DNA of 46,553 bases. Origin: Spirulina sp. CS-785/01 (GTDB lineage: Bacteria > Cyanobacteriota > Cyanobacteriia > Cyanobacteriales > Spirulinaceae). The stretch is from positions 1 through 46,553 of the forward strand of contig NZ_JAQMSD010000290.1 of NCBI RefSeq assembly GCF_028330525.1, written 5' to 3'. Below are positions 17,806 to 25,962 of the stretch, one piece after another (position 1 is the first letter of the stretch; each line of letters begins with the position of its first letter). Under the pieces are notes generated by a model that was not told the origin of the DNA, ran no database searches, and saw only the letters and a list, made by a program, of their open reading frames with translations. The position numbers and the translations under genes were made by a program.

Positions 17806-17856
17806 TGTGTCTAATCAGGAATAAAGGGTATAGAACGAGAGGGACTTGTCCGCCTT

Positions 17857-19710
17857 TTATAACATAGAGGCTTGAACATGGGGACTGCGGCCTTGAGTGC
17901 CTGGATGAGTGCCAAAATAGACTAATCCCCGTTGAGAGTCGATGGTCAAAATGGAACTATCGCGGATGACTTCCGTGGCATTGTTTAACCCGACAATGAC
18001 GGGAACACCTAACCGTAAACCAATGACTGCCGCATGACTGGAGAGACTGGGTTCTTCGGTAATAATGCCTCCAGCTTTGCGAATAGTGTCCACGTAGTCG
18101 GCATTGGTGGAGGGGGCGACGAGAATATCGCCGGACTCAAAATGATTAATGTCTTGCGCACTTTGGACGACTCGGGCCCGGCCTGTCGTTGACCCTTCGC
18201 CAATGCCAATGCCGTGGCCTAAGATGGCGGTGACGACTTCCACTTTGATTAAATCCGTTGAACCGGAAACGCCTTGTAATGTTCCGGCGGTGAGAATGAC
18301 AATATCGCCATCTACCAGGAGTTGTTTTTCTTGGGCGACATTGATGGCTGCTTGGAAGGTTTGCGTGGTGGAGGGGAGGTCTAGGACGAGGAGGGGTTTC
18401 ACTCCCCACACCAGTTGTAATTGTCGGGCGACATCCACATGGGGGGTGATGGCTAAGATGGGGGTTTGGGGGCGGAATTTGGAGACGTTGCGGGCGGTGG
18501 CCCCGGTTTTGGTGAGGGTCATGATGGCCGCTGCGTCGAGTTGGTGGGCAATGTGACTGACGGCTTCGGAGATGGCGTTGGGGATAGAATGGGTGTTAGT
18601 GCCGAGGCGGCGGTCGTTGGGGATGTCTTGTTCGACACAGGCGGCAATTTTGGTCATGGTGGCCACGGCTTCTACGGGGAAGTCTCCGACGGCGGTTTCG
18701 TTGGACAGCATGACGGCATCTGTGCCATCTAAGATGGCGTTGGCTACGTCGGAGACTTCGGCGCGAGTGGGGCGGGGACTGTTGAGCATACTGTCTAACA
18801 TCTGGGTGGCGGTGATGACAGGGATGCCCAGTTGGTTGGCGGTGGCGATGAGGCGTTTTTGTAGGAGGGGGACTTGTTCGGCGGGGAGTTCTACGCCTAA
18901 GTCGCCCCGGGCGACCATTACTCCGTCACAGAGGGAGAGGATGGCATCCATTTGCTCGATCGCTTCGTGTTTTTCAATTTTAGCGATGACGGGGACGGAT
19001 TTCCCGGTACTGGCGATGAGTTCTTTGATTTCGAGGATATCTTGGGGGTTACAGACAAAGCTGAGGGCTACCCAGTCCACTCCTTGGTCGAGGCCGAACA
19101 TTAAGTCTCGACGGTCTTTTTCGGTGAGGGCTTTAATGGAGAGGGAGACGTTGGGGAAGTTTACGCCTTTGTTGTTGGAGAGTTTGCCGCCGACTACGGT
19201 GCGACAGTGGAGTTCTTCCTGGTCTCGGTCTACTCGGTCCACGACCATTTCCACTTTGCCGTCGTCGAGGAGAATGGTGGCCCCTGGGGGGATGTCTTGG
19301 GCGAGTTTTTTGTAACTCACGTAGCCCCGTTCTGTGTTACAGGGGACGGGACGGGAGGTGAGAATATAGCGATCGCCTTTGGCCAAGACAATGGGCCCTT
19401 GTTCAAATTGACCGAGGCGAATTTTCGGCCCCTGTAAATCTTGTAAAATCCCCACGGGTTGATCCAGTTCAAAGGCCGTCTGACGAATGAGGCGAATAGC
19501 CCGATGATGGTCTTCGTGAGTCCCGTGGGAAAAATTGAGACGTAAAGTAGTTGCTCCCGCTTCAATGAGATGGCGGAGTAAATCGGGTTTGAGGGTGGCC
19601 GGGCCGACGGTGGCCACAATTTTGGTGCGACGGGAGGGATGTCGATAGGTGGGGTTAGCACCATTCATTTCAGAAGCGCGATCGTGCGGGGTGGAGGACA
19701 ACTGCATCAT
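17857..19710 (-). CDS. pyk: Pyruvate kinase with C-terminal phosphohistidine domain
   Basis: Final step of glycolysis: PEP + ADP to pyruvate + ATP. The 617-residue product shows RRTKIVATVGPA near the start, LRLNFSHG, the catalytic IAKIEKHEAIEQMD, and MVARGDLGVELP. After the usual C-terminal allosteric domain there is an extra module (about residues 510-600) with EEPSLSSHAAVIGLRLGVP, the PEP-utiliser phosphohistidine fold found at the end of many bacterial pyruvate kinases. This explains the length beyond the usual 470 residues. An HIP1 octamer lies close to the start codon. Confidence 0.96.
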   Translation of the reverse strand: MMQLSSTPHDRASEMNGANPTYRHPSRRTKIVATVGPATLKPDLLRHLIEAGATTLRLNFSHGTHEDHHRAIRLIRQTAFELDQPVGILQDLQGPKIRLGQFEQGPIVLAKGDRYILTSRPVPCNTERGYVSYKKLAQDIPPGATILLDDGKVEMVVDRVDRDQEELHCRTVVGGKLSNNKGVNFPNVSLSIKALTEKDRRDLMFGLDQGVDWVALSFVCNPQDILEIKELIASTGKSVPVIAKIEKHEAIEQMDAILSLCDGVMVARGDLGVELPAEQVPLLQKRLIATANQLGIPVITATQMLDSMLNSPRPTRAEVSDVANAILDGTDAVMLSNETAVGDFPVEAVATMTKIAACVEQDIPNDRRLGTNTHSIPNAISEAVSHIAHQLDAAAIMTLTKTGATARNVSKFRPQTPILAITPHVDVARQLQLVWGVKPLLVLDLPSTTQTFQAAINVAQEKQLLVDGDIVILTAGTLQGVSGSTDLIKVEVVTAILGHGIGIGEGSTTGRARVVQSAQDINHFESGDILVAPSTNADYVDTIRKAGGIITEEPSLSSHAAVIGLRLGVPVIVGLNNATEVIRDSSILTIDSQRGLVYFGTHPGTQGRSPHVQASML

Positions 19711-19786
19711 GGGGAAAACGAAACAACTCAGAGGAAAAATAAAACTATCAAGAAAGACCCAATCCTGATCTGTTATCTTAGCGTCG

Positions 19787-19835
19787 CAAGAAGACCTTCG
19801 CTTTCAGCGACGGGATGAATGGCGACACTTTTGGT
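19787..19835. other. Hairpin-rich stretch resembling an IS200/IS605 end
   Basis: Between pyk and the tnpB remnant the sequence reads GTCGCAAGAAGACC, then a short hairpin TCGCT-TTC-AGCGA, then GACGGGATGAATGGCGAC. Similar structured ends flank cyanobacterial tnpB elements and belong to the omega-RNA/right-end region. Its position upstream of a tnpB start is not what a single intact element would show, so it may come from another copy or from rearrangement. Confidence 0.35.
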
Positions 19836-19873
19836 TAACAGATTTACAAGAATAATCTATCCCGTCAACTCTG

Positions 19874-20132
19874 TTGACACTGACTTACATTTTTAAAATT
19901 AAACCCAGCCCACGCACAGGTGGCAATCATCGAAAACATCATTGATGTTTGCCGAACAGTCTGGAATTACGCCCTACGGGAGCGTAAAGATTGGTCTGCA
20001 TCAAGAAAGTCAGATGTCAACAGTTGCTCTATCATTGCTGAGTATATCATCCCCAGGGATGAACCCTACCCCGATTACTATAGACAAGCCAAGCAACTAA
20101 CCCAGGCCAGGAAACCTCTAACTGTTAACTAG
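19874..20132 (+). pseudogene. tnpB (IS605 OrfB) remnant, N-terminal part only, frameshifted
   Basis: From a TTG at 19874 the reading is LTLTYIFKIKPSP, matching the N-terminus of TnpB. Around 19907-19913 the frame shifts by one base and continues QVAIIENIIDVCRTVWNYAL, then RKDWSASRKS, CSIIAEYIIP and YYRQAKQLTQARK. The VWNYAL-x-x-R-x-DW and CSI motifs are hallmarks of TnpB. Only about 85 of the usual roughly 400 residues remain; there is no RuvC domain. It ends inside the last codons of the convergent cobS. A dead fragment. Confidence 0.8.
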
Positions 20133-20918
20133 CGTTAATCCGCACAAGATTAGGGCTTCTGTCCATTCAACTATTGCGCCATAGGTGTCTCCGGTTTGTC
20201 CCCCCAATTGGCGATAAAACCACCCACCGACACAGACACTGATCACTCCCCCCAAAAGACTTGCCCAGAGAGGAAAAAGCCATTGATGGGGATGGTAGAG
20301 AATTTGCAGTCCGGTAAGTCCCCAGAGAACCACGAATCCCACTAGGATATCTTGGGGGAGACGGAGATTTTGCTTGTGAAACGCGCCTTTGCCTTGGGGT
20401 TTGAGGTAGGGATAAAATGCGATCGCCGCCACTTGGCCCCATCTCCCCCAGCCTAGGGCATACACTACCCCCCAATCTGGGCTTAATTCCGTTAACGCGG
20501 TTACTTTCAACAATAAAATAATCCCAGCCGTCATCGCCCCAAACGCCCCCGTTACACTATCTTGCATCACCGTTAACCGTCTTTGGGGATCAAGCACCGC
20601 TAACCCATCCGCCGTATCCATGGCCCCATCTAAATGTAACCCCCCTGTCACCGCCAACCATAAGGCCACGATGAGACTACTGCGGGTTAAAGGCGGCATT
20701 CCGAGGGACATCAGACCCACATCCACCCCCCATAACCCCACCCCTACAAAAACCCCCACTAGAGGCGCGAAGCGGGCAATGCGCTTAAATTCTTGAGGCC
20801 ACCAAAGCGGTAGGGGAAGACAAGTATAAAAGGTAATTGCTCCGGAGAGCGAGCGCAATATGTGAAGATTTAATGAAGTTAACTGTCTAAGCGTATGAAA
20901 TGGTTTAAATCGCCGCAT
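20118..20918 (-). CDS. cobS: Adenosylcobinamide-GDP ribazoletransferase (cobalamin synthase)
   Basis: Joins the lower ligand to adenosylcobinamide-GDP in the last steps of cobalamin (pseudocobalamin in many cyanobacteria) synthesis. The 266-residue integral membrane protein has FYTCLPLP, ARFAPLVGVFVG and the metal-binding signature GGLHLDGAMDTADGL. Length is normal. Its final 15 bp overlap the tnpB remnant, so an old insertion may have replaced the original 3' flank. No cobalamin riboswitch is recognised upstream. No other cob gene lies nearby. Confidence 0.93.
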   Translation of the reverse strand: MRRFKPFHTLRQLTSLNLHILRSLSGAITFYTCLPLPLWWPQEFKRIARFAPLVGVFVGVGLWGVDVGLMSLGMPPLTRSSLIVALWLAVTGGLHLDGAMDTADGLAVLDPQRRLTVMQDSVTGAFGAMTAGIILLLKVTALTELSPDWGVVYALGWGRWGQVAAIAFYPYLKPQGKGAFHKQNLRLPQDILVGFVVLWGLTGLQILYHPHQWLFPLWASLLGGVISVCVGGWFYRQLGGQTGDTYGAIVEWTEALILCGLTLVNS

Positions 20919-21388
20919 CTCTTGTTACACTGAGAACGAGGCAGTTGATAAAGAATAAGTTAGTATGGGGTGAGAGATCGGAATTTAAAGTCGAGTTTAA
21001 ATCTCTGAGATTCAATCAGAATCCTGGAAAAACGACTTGGAAGGATGACTCAAACCCTAGTCAATAGCAAGTGCTGGCCAAGTAAGCCACACAAAAAGCC
21101 AATTGATCGGCTTGGATTGACTCGATTGATATTAAAGTGATTAATATTAATGTGTCAACTTTCAAGAGCAAATTTTGCCAGATCAAATTTTGCCAGATCA
21201 AGTTTTGCAAGATAAACTTTTGACTGTTCAGTGTGGTAAGTTGACAGCCTAATTTAACCCCAGCCTAATTTAACCCCATTAGAGGGTCCCCCATTAGAGG
21301 GTCAAAATGTAGGGTAACACCCTACTATACTATGTTGCTCATTAAATTATGGCAATGTAGGCTCATCTCGCATCAACGACTTTTTCCC
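20919..21388. other. Divergent intergenic region with clustered short duplications
   Basis: About 470 bp between cobS (-) and the next gene (+). No gene is seen. It contains three sets of tandem duplications in a row: a 15-bp unit three times (AATTTTGCCAGATCA type, 21171-21215), a 16-bp unit twice (CAGCCTAATTTAACCC, 21245-21276) and a 15-bp unit twice (CCCATTAGAGGGTC, 21275-21303). These lie 80-220 bp upstream of the next start codon and could be binding sites or replication-slippage products. Confidence 0.7.
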
Positions 21389-21841
21389 ATGAGTCATAAT
21401 CAATATTCACAATCATTACCCGCTCCCTGTATTATTGATACAGGCATTCTCGTCAATAAAGAGGATATCCGGCGTTTACTCAGTTCCTTGAGTCAGGTGC
21501 GCTATATTTACACCCTCGATGGCCAAGTCCAACGTCAAGGGGAAGGTTTCGTCCTCGAAATTTTTTCTGATCCCCAACAAGCAACCATTGTTGCTAACGG
21601 GACTTTATTTCTCAACGTTCATAGCTTTGATTATCTGGAAATGCAGCAAACTCCAGAACAGTTGACCTATTTGGATTTAGTCCAAGAAAATCGTCATCTA
21701 CGTCTTATTCCCATTAATTATGCGGATCAAGAACCCGATATGGGTCACAATTTAGATGAAGTAGCCTTAGAAGCAATGCTGAACCAAGTTTTATCGGCCA
21801 AATGGGATGTACAACTCGATGACGAGGACTATCCTTTTTAA
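21389..21841 (+). CDS. Conserved hypothetical protein
   Basis: 150 residues if the ATG giving MSHNQYSQSLPAPCIID is used; an ATG at 21332 would add 19 residues of poor quality (MLLIKLWQCRLISHQR). The protein is soluble, acidic at the C-terminus (DVQLDDEDYPF) and has an alternating hydrophobic pattern suggesting an alpha/beta fold. I know of no function; it looks like a cyanobacterial core hypothetical. A strong hairpin follows at 21875-21900. Confidence 0.7.
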   Translation: MSHNQYSQSLPAPCIIDTGILVNKEDIRRLLSSLSQVRYIYTLDGQVQRQGEGFVLEIFSDPQQATIVANGTLFLNVHSFDYLEMQQTPEQLTYLDLVQENRHLRLIPINYADQEPDMGHNLDEVALEAMLNQVLSAKWDVQLDDEDYPF

Positions 21842-21874
21842 ACATTCCCATGGGTAAGCAAGCGAATTTCCTCA

Positions 21875-21900
21875 TTTCCCCCTTTCCTTAAAGGGGGAAA
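21875..21900. terminator. Perfect 11-bp hairpin, probable terminator
   Basis: TTTCCCCCTTT, loop CCTT, AAAGGGGGAAA, located 33 bp after the stop of the conserved hypothetical gene and 71 bp before tgt. The flanking T-tract is short (TATCTT). It may end the upstream transcript, or be a dispersed hairpin repeat. Confidence 0.6.
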
Positions 21901-21971
21901 TATCTTGGGGGAGAGAAAGATACGTTCTAACCTCAAATTTTGCTCAGTCAGGTTCTAAAATTACAACAAAA

Positions 21972-23174
21972 ATGGATGACAATAAGGAGAGACCCGAAAC
22001 GTCGAGTCAAGGGGAAGTTAGGTCAACGGAGGGAAAGTCCCCCCCCTCTCTCTGGCCAGGTCATCCAGATCATTTTTCCTTTCAAGTCCAGGCCACCTGT
22101 CCCCACACCAAGGCAAGAGTGGGGGTGTTTCATACCCCTCATGGCATTGTAGAAACGCCCCGTTTTATGCCTGTAGGGACCGTGGGAACAGTTAAGGGGA
22201 TTTTACCTATTCAGTTACAGGAAACCGGGGCCCAGATGATTCTGGCCAATACTTATCATTTGCATCTACAACCTGGTGAAGCCATTGTCAAGGCCGCTGG
22301 GGGGTTACATGGGTTTATGGGGTGGAATCAGCCCATTTTGACCGATTCTGGGGGGTTTCAGGTGTTTAGCTTGAGTGACCTGCGCCAGATTGAGGAGGAG
22401 GGCGTTACGTTTAAGTCGCCTCGAGATGGTCGGACTATTCATTTTACCCCGGAACGGGCGATCGCCGTTCAAAATGCCCTCGGTGCAGATGTCATTATGG
22501 CCTTTGATGAATGCCCCCCCTATCCCGCCGAACATTCCCAAGTTTTAGCGGCAGTCGAACGGACGGAACGCTGGTTAGCCCGTTGTATTGAAGCCCATCA
22601 GAGACCCCAAGAGCAAGCCCTCTTTGGCATTATTCAAGGGGGGACCTATTTAGACTTACGGCAGAAAGCGGCGGAACAGTTATTACAGTTTGACTTGCCC
22701 GGATATGCCATTGGGGGGGTGAGTGTGGGAGAACCCCCGGAATTGATGCACCCGATTGTTGATGCGATCGCACCCTTACTCCCCGTCCACAAACCCCGCT
22801 ATTTAATGGGAGTCGGAACATATCGAGAAATGGCCAGAGCCATTGCTGCCGGAATTGATCTGTTTGACTGTGTAATTCCGACTCGTTTAGGCCGCCACGG
22901 GACCGCCTATGTACAGGGAGAACGGTGGAATTTGAAAAACGCGCCTTTTCGAGAAGATTATCGCCCCTTAGATGAAACTTGTCCCTGTTATTGCTGTCAA
23001 AATTTTAGCCGCGCTTATCTTAATCATTTGATTAAGGCCAAGGAGATGTTAGGCTTTATTTTGCTTTCTCTCCATAATATTAATGAGTTAATCCGCTTTA
23101 CCCAAGAGATTCGTCAGGCGATTCTACAAGGGACGTTTGCTCAGGAGTTTGGGCATTGGCTTCAGGATAGTTGA
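21972..23174 (+). CDS. tgt: tRNA-guanine transglycosylase
   Basis: Exchanges guanine-34 for preQ1 in tRNAs with GUN anticodons, on the queuosine path. The 400-residue product has the family core from [17 protein letters not shown] on, the catalytic-Asp motif [18 protein letters not shown] (second active-site Asp) and the zinc site [18 protein letters not shown] proline/serine-rich 36-residue N-terminal extension ([16 protein letters not shown]) precedes the normal start; no better downstream start codon exists, so I keep the ATG at 21972, but this extension is unusual. Confidence 0.95.
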   Translation: MDDNKERPETSSQGEVRSTEGKSPPSLWPGHPDHFSFQVQATCPHTKARVGVFHTPHGIVETPRFMPVGTVGTVKGILPIQLQETGAQMILANTYHLHLQPGEAIVKAAGGLHGFMGWNQPILTDSGGFQVFSLSDLRQIEEEGVTFKSPRDGRTIHFTPERAIAVQNALGADVIMAFDECPPYPAEHSQVLAAVERTERWLARCIEAHQRPQEQALFGIIQGGTYLDLRQKAAEQLLQFDLPGYAIGGVSVGEPPELMHPIVDAIAPLLPVHKPRYLMGVGTYREMARAIAAGIDLFDCVIPTRLGRHGTAYVQGERWNLKNAPFREDYRPLDETCPCYCCQNFSRAYLNHLIKAKEMLGFILLSLHNINELIRFTQEIRQAILQGTFAQEFGHWLQDS

Positions 23175-23370
23175 TAGTTGATAATGGATAATGGATAGTT
23201 GACGGTTGAACCACAAAGACACAAAGGACACAAAGGGGAGATGGGGGAGATGGGGAAAACAAAAATATATATATTATTCCCGATTCCCTATTCCCGATTC
23301 CCTATTCCCAGTTCCGGAGTTCCCTATTCCCAGTTCCCTTTTTCACAAACAACAAATAACAAATAACAAA
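23172..23370. repeat. Composite intergenic repeat, copy A (minus orientation)
   Basis: Fills the gap between tgt and the LplA-like gene. Read on the minus strand it has ordered modules: a TTGTTTGT-type word, GGGAACTGGGAATAGGG units with GGAACTCCGGAAC, CCCCATCTCCC units, CTTTGTGTCCTTTGTGTCTT, then CAACTATCCATTATC-type units. The same modules in the same order occur at 40624-40880 and 45344-45570, and in part at 38632-38808. The gap has no other content. Confidence 0.85.
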
Positions 23371-23375
23371 AAAAA

Positions 23376-24095
23376 GTGACAACTTGGCGTTATATTCCTC
23401 CGATTTGTGCATCTGGGGTGGTGCAGATGGCGATTGATCGTTGGTTGCTGAAAGAACATCGGCTGGGCCAACATCCGCCTACCCTACGATTTTATACTTG
23501 GTCGCCTGTGGCGATTTCTTTGGGCTATCATCAACGACACTATCCCGCAGAATGGCATCATTTAACCTGGGAGGGCCAACCTGTGGAGGTGGTGCGACGG
23601 CCTACCGGAGGACGGGCCGTGCTGCATCAGGGGGATTTAACTTATATGCTGGTGACATCGGGGTTGAGTGGGAAGCGATCGCAAGTTTACCAAACCCTCT
23701 GTCAATTTCTCCTCGACGGTTGGCAAAAATTGGGCATTCCCCTAGAGTATGGCACAGCCAAACGCGGTTATATTCACAATCCTAGCTGTTTTGGGACCGC
23801 CACCGCCGCCGATTTAGTCACCCCAACCGGAGCCAAGTTAATCGGTAGCGCACAACTCCGCCAAGGTAAGGCAATCTTACAACACGGGTCGATGATTTTG
23901 CAGCAAAGCCCGGACTTCTATCAACGGGTGTTTGGGGAAGCGACTCACCCCGTTAGGCTTCCCCCAGAGATTACCATGAAGCGGGTTATTGACACCCTCT
24001 CTGCTACCCTCGCGCAACAATGGGGAATGACTTTGGATTGTCAACCCCTCACCCCCCAAGAATGGGAGACAATTCATACTTTTTGGGAATCGTAA
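23376..24095 (+). CDS. Lipoate-protein ligase A / LipM-like octanoyltransferase family
   Basis: 239 residues of the BPL/LplA/LipB superfamily. RRPTGGRAVLHQGDLTY is the lipoyl-pocket signature and KLIGSAQLRQGKAILQHGS includes the catalytic Lys. A Cys in NPSCFGTATAADLV is at the place of the acyl-accepting Cys of LipM, so octanoyl transfer from ACP is as likely as ATP-dependent lipoate ligation. The GTG at 23376 is the only start fitting the family N-terminus; it follows an A-rich repeat with no Shine-Dalgarno. Confidence 0.85.
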   Translation: MTTWRYIPPICASGVVQMAIDRWLLKEHRLGQHPPTLRFYTWSPVAISLGYHQRHYPAEWHHLTWEGQPVEVVRRPTGGRAVLHQGDLTYMLVTSGLSGKRSQVYQTLCQFLLDGWQKLGIPLEYGTAKRGYIHNPSCFGTATAADLVTPTGAKLIGSAQLRQGKAILQHGSMILQQSPDFYQRVFGEATHPVRLPPEITMKRVIDTLSATLAQQWGMTLDCQPLTPQEWETIHTFWES

Positions 24096-24296
24096 AGGTT
24101 ATTTTACAAAAGTTTAGAAATTAGCCCAAAAATGCTCGTAAAAATTAACATTTTGGGTGGGACGGAGGAGACAAGGCCAGAGTTCTCTATCCTGCTCAAA
24201 AATTCTAAAGCTATGTAACGTTCCTTCATGTTTTTTGATATTTGAAACCCTAGAAATTCGTTAAGCTAAAAATAAGCAACTTTGCCAAGGAACGTT

Positions 24297-24818
24297 ATGA
24301 ATTTATTTTTCACCCGTCCTAACCAAGAAAACGCGCTCAACTGGCCGGGAATTGTCTTCTGTACCCTCGGTTTCTGGCTCAGTGGGAGTTTACTGATTGA
24401 TGTCCTGATTTTACCTAGTCTCTCGGCCACCGGAATGATGGCACAAGACGGGTTTGCTAGTGCAGGTTACGTCTTGTTTGGTCTTTTTAATCATTTAGAA
24501 TTACTTTGTGCCGCCCTAGTCATCACAGGCTGTCTCGTGCTACACCGTTCTCATTATTTTGCTCAAGGAAACGAACAAGCGTCGGTTTTCGCCGCCACCC
24601 TTTTGTTAGGAATTGCCCTCATTTATACTTATATCCTCACCCCGAACATGAGTGGTTTAGGCATCGAGTTAAGCTGGCTTGAGCCGAATCAGGCAACGCT
24701 GATGTCGGGATCGATGCTACAAATGCAGGTGAGTTATTGGGCCCTAGAAGTGGTGAAACTGGCTCTCGGTTTTACCTTAGTGCGTTGGTTTGCTCGACAT
24801 ATTTTCAGTTCTCATTAA
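24297..24818 (+). CDS. Four-helix membrane protein, DUF4149-like
   Basis: 173 residues from the ATG at 24297, which has AAGGA 6 bases upstream; an upstream TTG at 24282 is less likely. Four hydrophobic segments are visible. The spacing, with LIDVLILPSLSATGMM after helix 1, FNHLELLCAALVI, and an external loop before the last helix, resembles the DUF4149/TMEM205-like family. Function unknown. It precedes ccmK3 by 129 bp and is transcribed in the same direction. Confidence 0.7.
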   Translation: MNLFFTRPNQENALNWPGIVFCTLGFWLSGSLLIDVLILPSLSATGMMAQDGFASAGYVLFGLFNHLELLCAALVITGCLVLHRSHYFAQGNEQASVFAATLLLGIALIYTYILTPNMSGLGIELSWLEPNQATLMSGSMLQMQVSYWALEVVKLALGFTLVRWFARHIFSSH

Positions 24819-24947
24819 AGTGAAGCCAAAAATTGTGTGTTCCCTTTTCCTTTTTAAGTAACGCTTGGCTGAGTCGGCCCAAGCGTTATAAAATGGAGCG
24901 TTACCTGTGAAAATTTCAGGTTGTTGGAGTTTGGGTTAAGGAGAATT

Positions 24948-25253
24948 ATGCCAGACGCTGTTGGTGTTATTGAAACGTTGGGTTTTCCTGGTATTTTGGC
25001 CGCTGCCGATGCGATGGTGAAGGCCGGACGAGTGACAATTGTATGGTGCGATCGCGCCGAAAGTGGTCGCTTTGTGGTTGCCATCCGCGGCCCCGTTTCC
25101 GAGGTCAAACAAGCCCAGGAAGCGGGACTCGCTGCCGGAGCAGCCACCTACGGTGCAGAAGTGATTACCCATTACATCGTACCCAATCCCCCCGAAAACG
25201 TCATCACAGTTTTACCCCTTGAATATACAGAAGCCGTCGAACGCTTCCGCTAA
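24948..25253 (+). CDS. ccmK3: Carboxysome shell protein CcmK3
   Basis: A 101-residue single BMC-domain protein (MPDAVGVIETLGFPGILAAADAM) forming part of the beta-carboxysome shell facet. The start ATG has AAGGAG 5 bases upstream. The pore loop lacks the KIGS-type motif and reads CDRAESGRF, and HYIVPNPPENV matches CcmK3 and not CcmK1/2. CcmK3 proteins are known to assemble with CcmK4 into mixed hexamers; ccmK4 follows 82 bp downstream. The main ccm operon is not in the window. Confidence 0.92.
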   Translation: MPDAVGVIETLGFPGILAAADAMVKAGRVTIVWCDRAESGRFVVAIRGPVSEVKQAQEAGLAAGAATYGAEVITHYIVPNPPENVITVLPLEYTEAVERFR

Positions 25254-25335
25254 CCCATTTCTTTCCCACCCAAACCCCCGTACAATGAGCCTGGGATTTT
25301 CTACACACCGCGAGATTAATTGAGGAGAACGACTT

Positions 25336-25689
25336 ATGCCAGAGGCAGTTGGATCACTTGAAACCAAAGGCTTTCCCCCCGTCCTCGCCGCCGCCGATGC
25401 GATGGTAAAAGCAGGACGAGTCACCCTAGTGGGTTATATCCGCGTCGGGAGTGCGCGGTTTACCGTGAATATCCGTGGGGACGTTTCGGAAGTGAAAGCC
25501 GCCATGGATGCCGGAATTGAGGCCGCCAAAAATACCCCAGGGGGGACATTGGAAACTTGGGTGATTATTCCCCGGCCCCATCACAATGTAGTGGCAGTCC
25601 TTCCGGTGGACTTTAATGAAAACGTGGAACGGTTTCGGGACTCGGTGGAGCAACCGAGAGTCTTCGGGCCGGCTAATGGCAATGGCTAA
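25336..25689 (+). CDS. ccmK4: Carboxysome shell protein CcmK4
   Basis: 117-residue BMC protein: MPEAVGSLETKGFPPVLAAADAM, pore-side YIRVGSARFTVNIRGDVSEV and TWVIIPRPHHNVVAVLP, all CcmK4-like. The C-terminal tail (DSVEQPRVFGPANGNG) is longer than in CcmK3. Shine-Dalgarno GAGGAG lies 7 bases before the ATG. Expected partner of CcmK3; the pair is thought to tune shell permeability under changing CO2 or pH. A clear terminator follows at 25781. Confidence 0.93.
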   Translation: MPEAVGSLETKGFPPVLAAADAMVKAGRVTLVGYIRVGSARFTVNIRGDVSEVKAAMDAGIEAAKNTPGGTLETWVIIPRPHHNVVAVLPVDFNENVERFRDSVEQPRVFGPANGNG

Positions 25690-25780
25690 GGGTTACGGGT
25701 TCATGGTTTGGACAGGTGAACTGGGACTAATTTTTGTATAGAGTATTTCCTCTCCAGCAGCTGATTAGGATCAAATAGGG

Positions 25781-25800
25781 GGGTCAACAGTGGTTGACCC
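25781..25800 (+). terminator. Intrinsic terminator after ccmK3-ccmK4
   Basis: GGGTCAAC-AGTG-GTTGACCC, a perfect 8-bp stem with a 4-base loop, followed by TTAATTTTA. It lies 92 bp after the ccmK4 stop codon and closes the ccmK3-ccmK4 transcription unit. Confidence 0.85.
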
Positions 25801-25962
25801 TTAATTTTATGGAAGATTGGCTGGATGGAGGGATGGGGTAGAGGGGCTTTTTGGCCGCCTCAGTTTGCTTCTCCGGAAAAATACGGAAAAATATCTTAAA
25901 ACTTCTGACCATTTTTTAATATTTCTATATATACTAGGAAGTCATAACTTATTTTTTAAAAA

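Noticed and set aside
18149-19437. Long plus-strand open frames opposite pyk
   Set aside because: They lie fully within pyk, which has strong protein homology. They reflect GC-rich third positions and show no recognisable domain.
20919-21388. Cobalamin riboswitch upstream of cobS
   Set aside because: I looked for a B12-box-like GCCACTG and the usual paired arms on the minus strand and saw neither.
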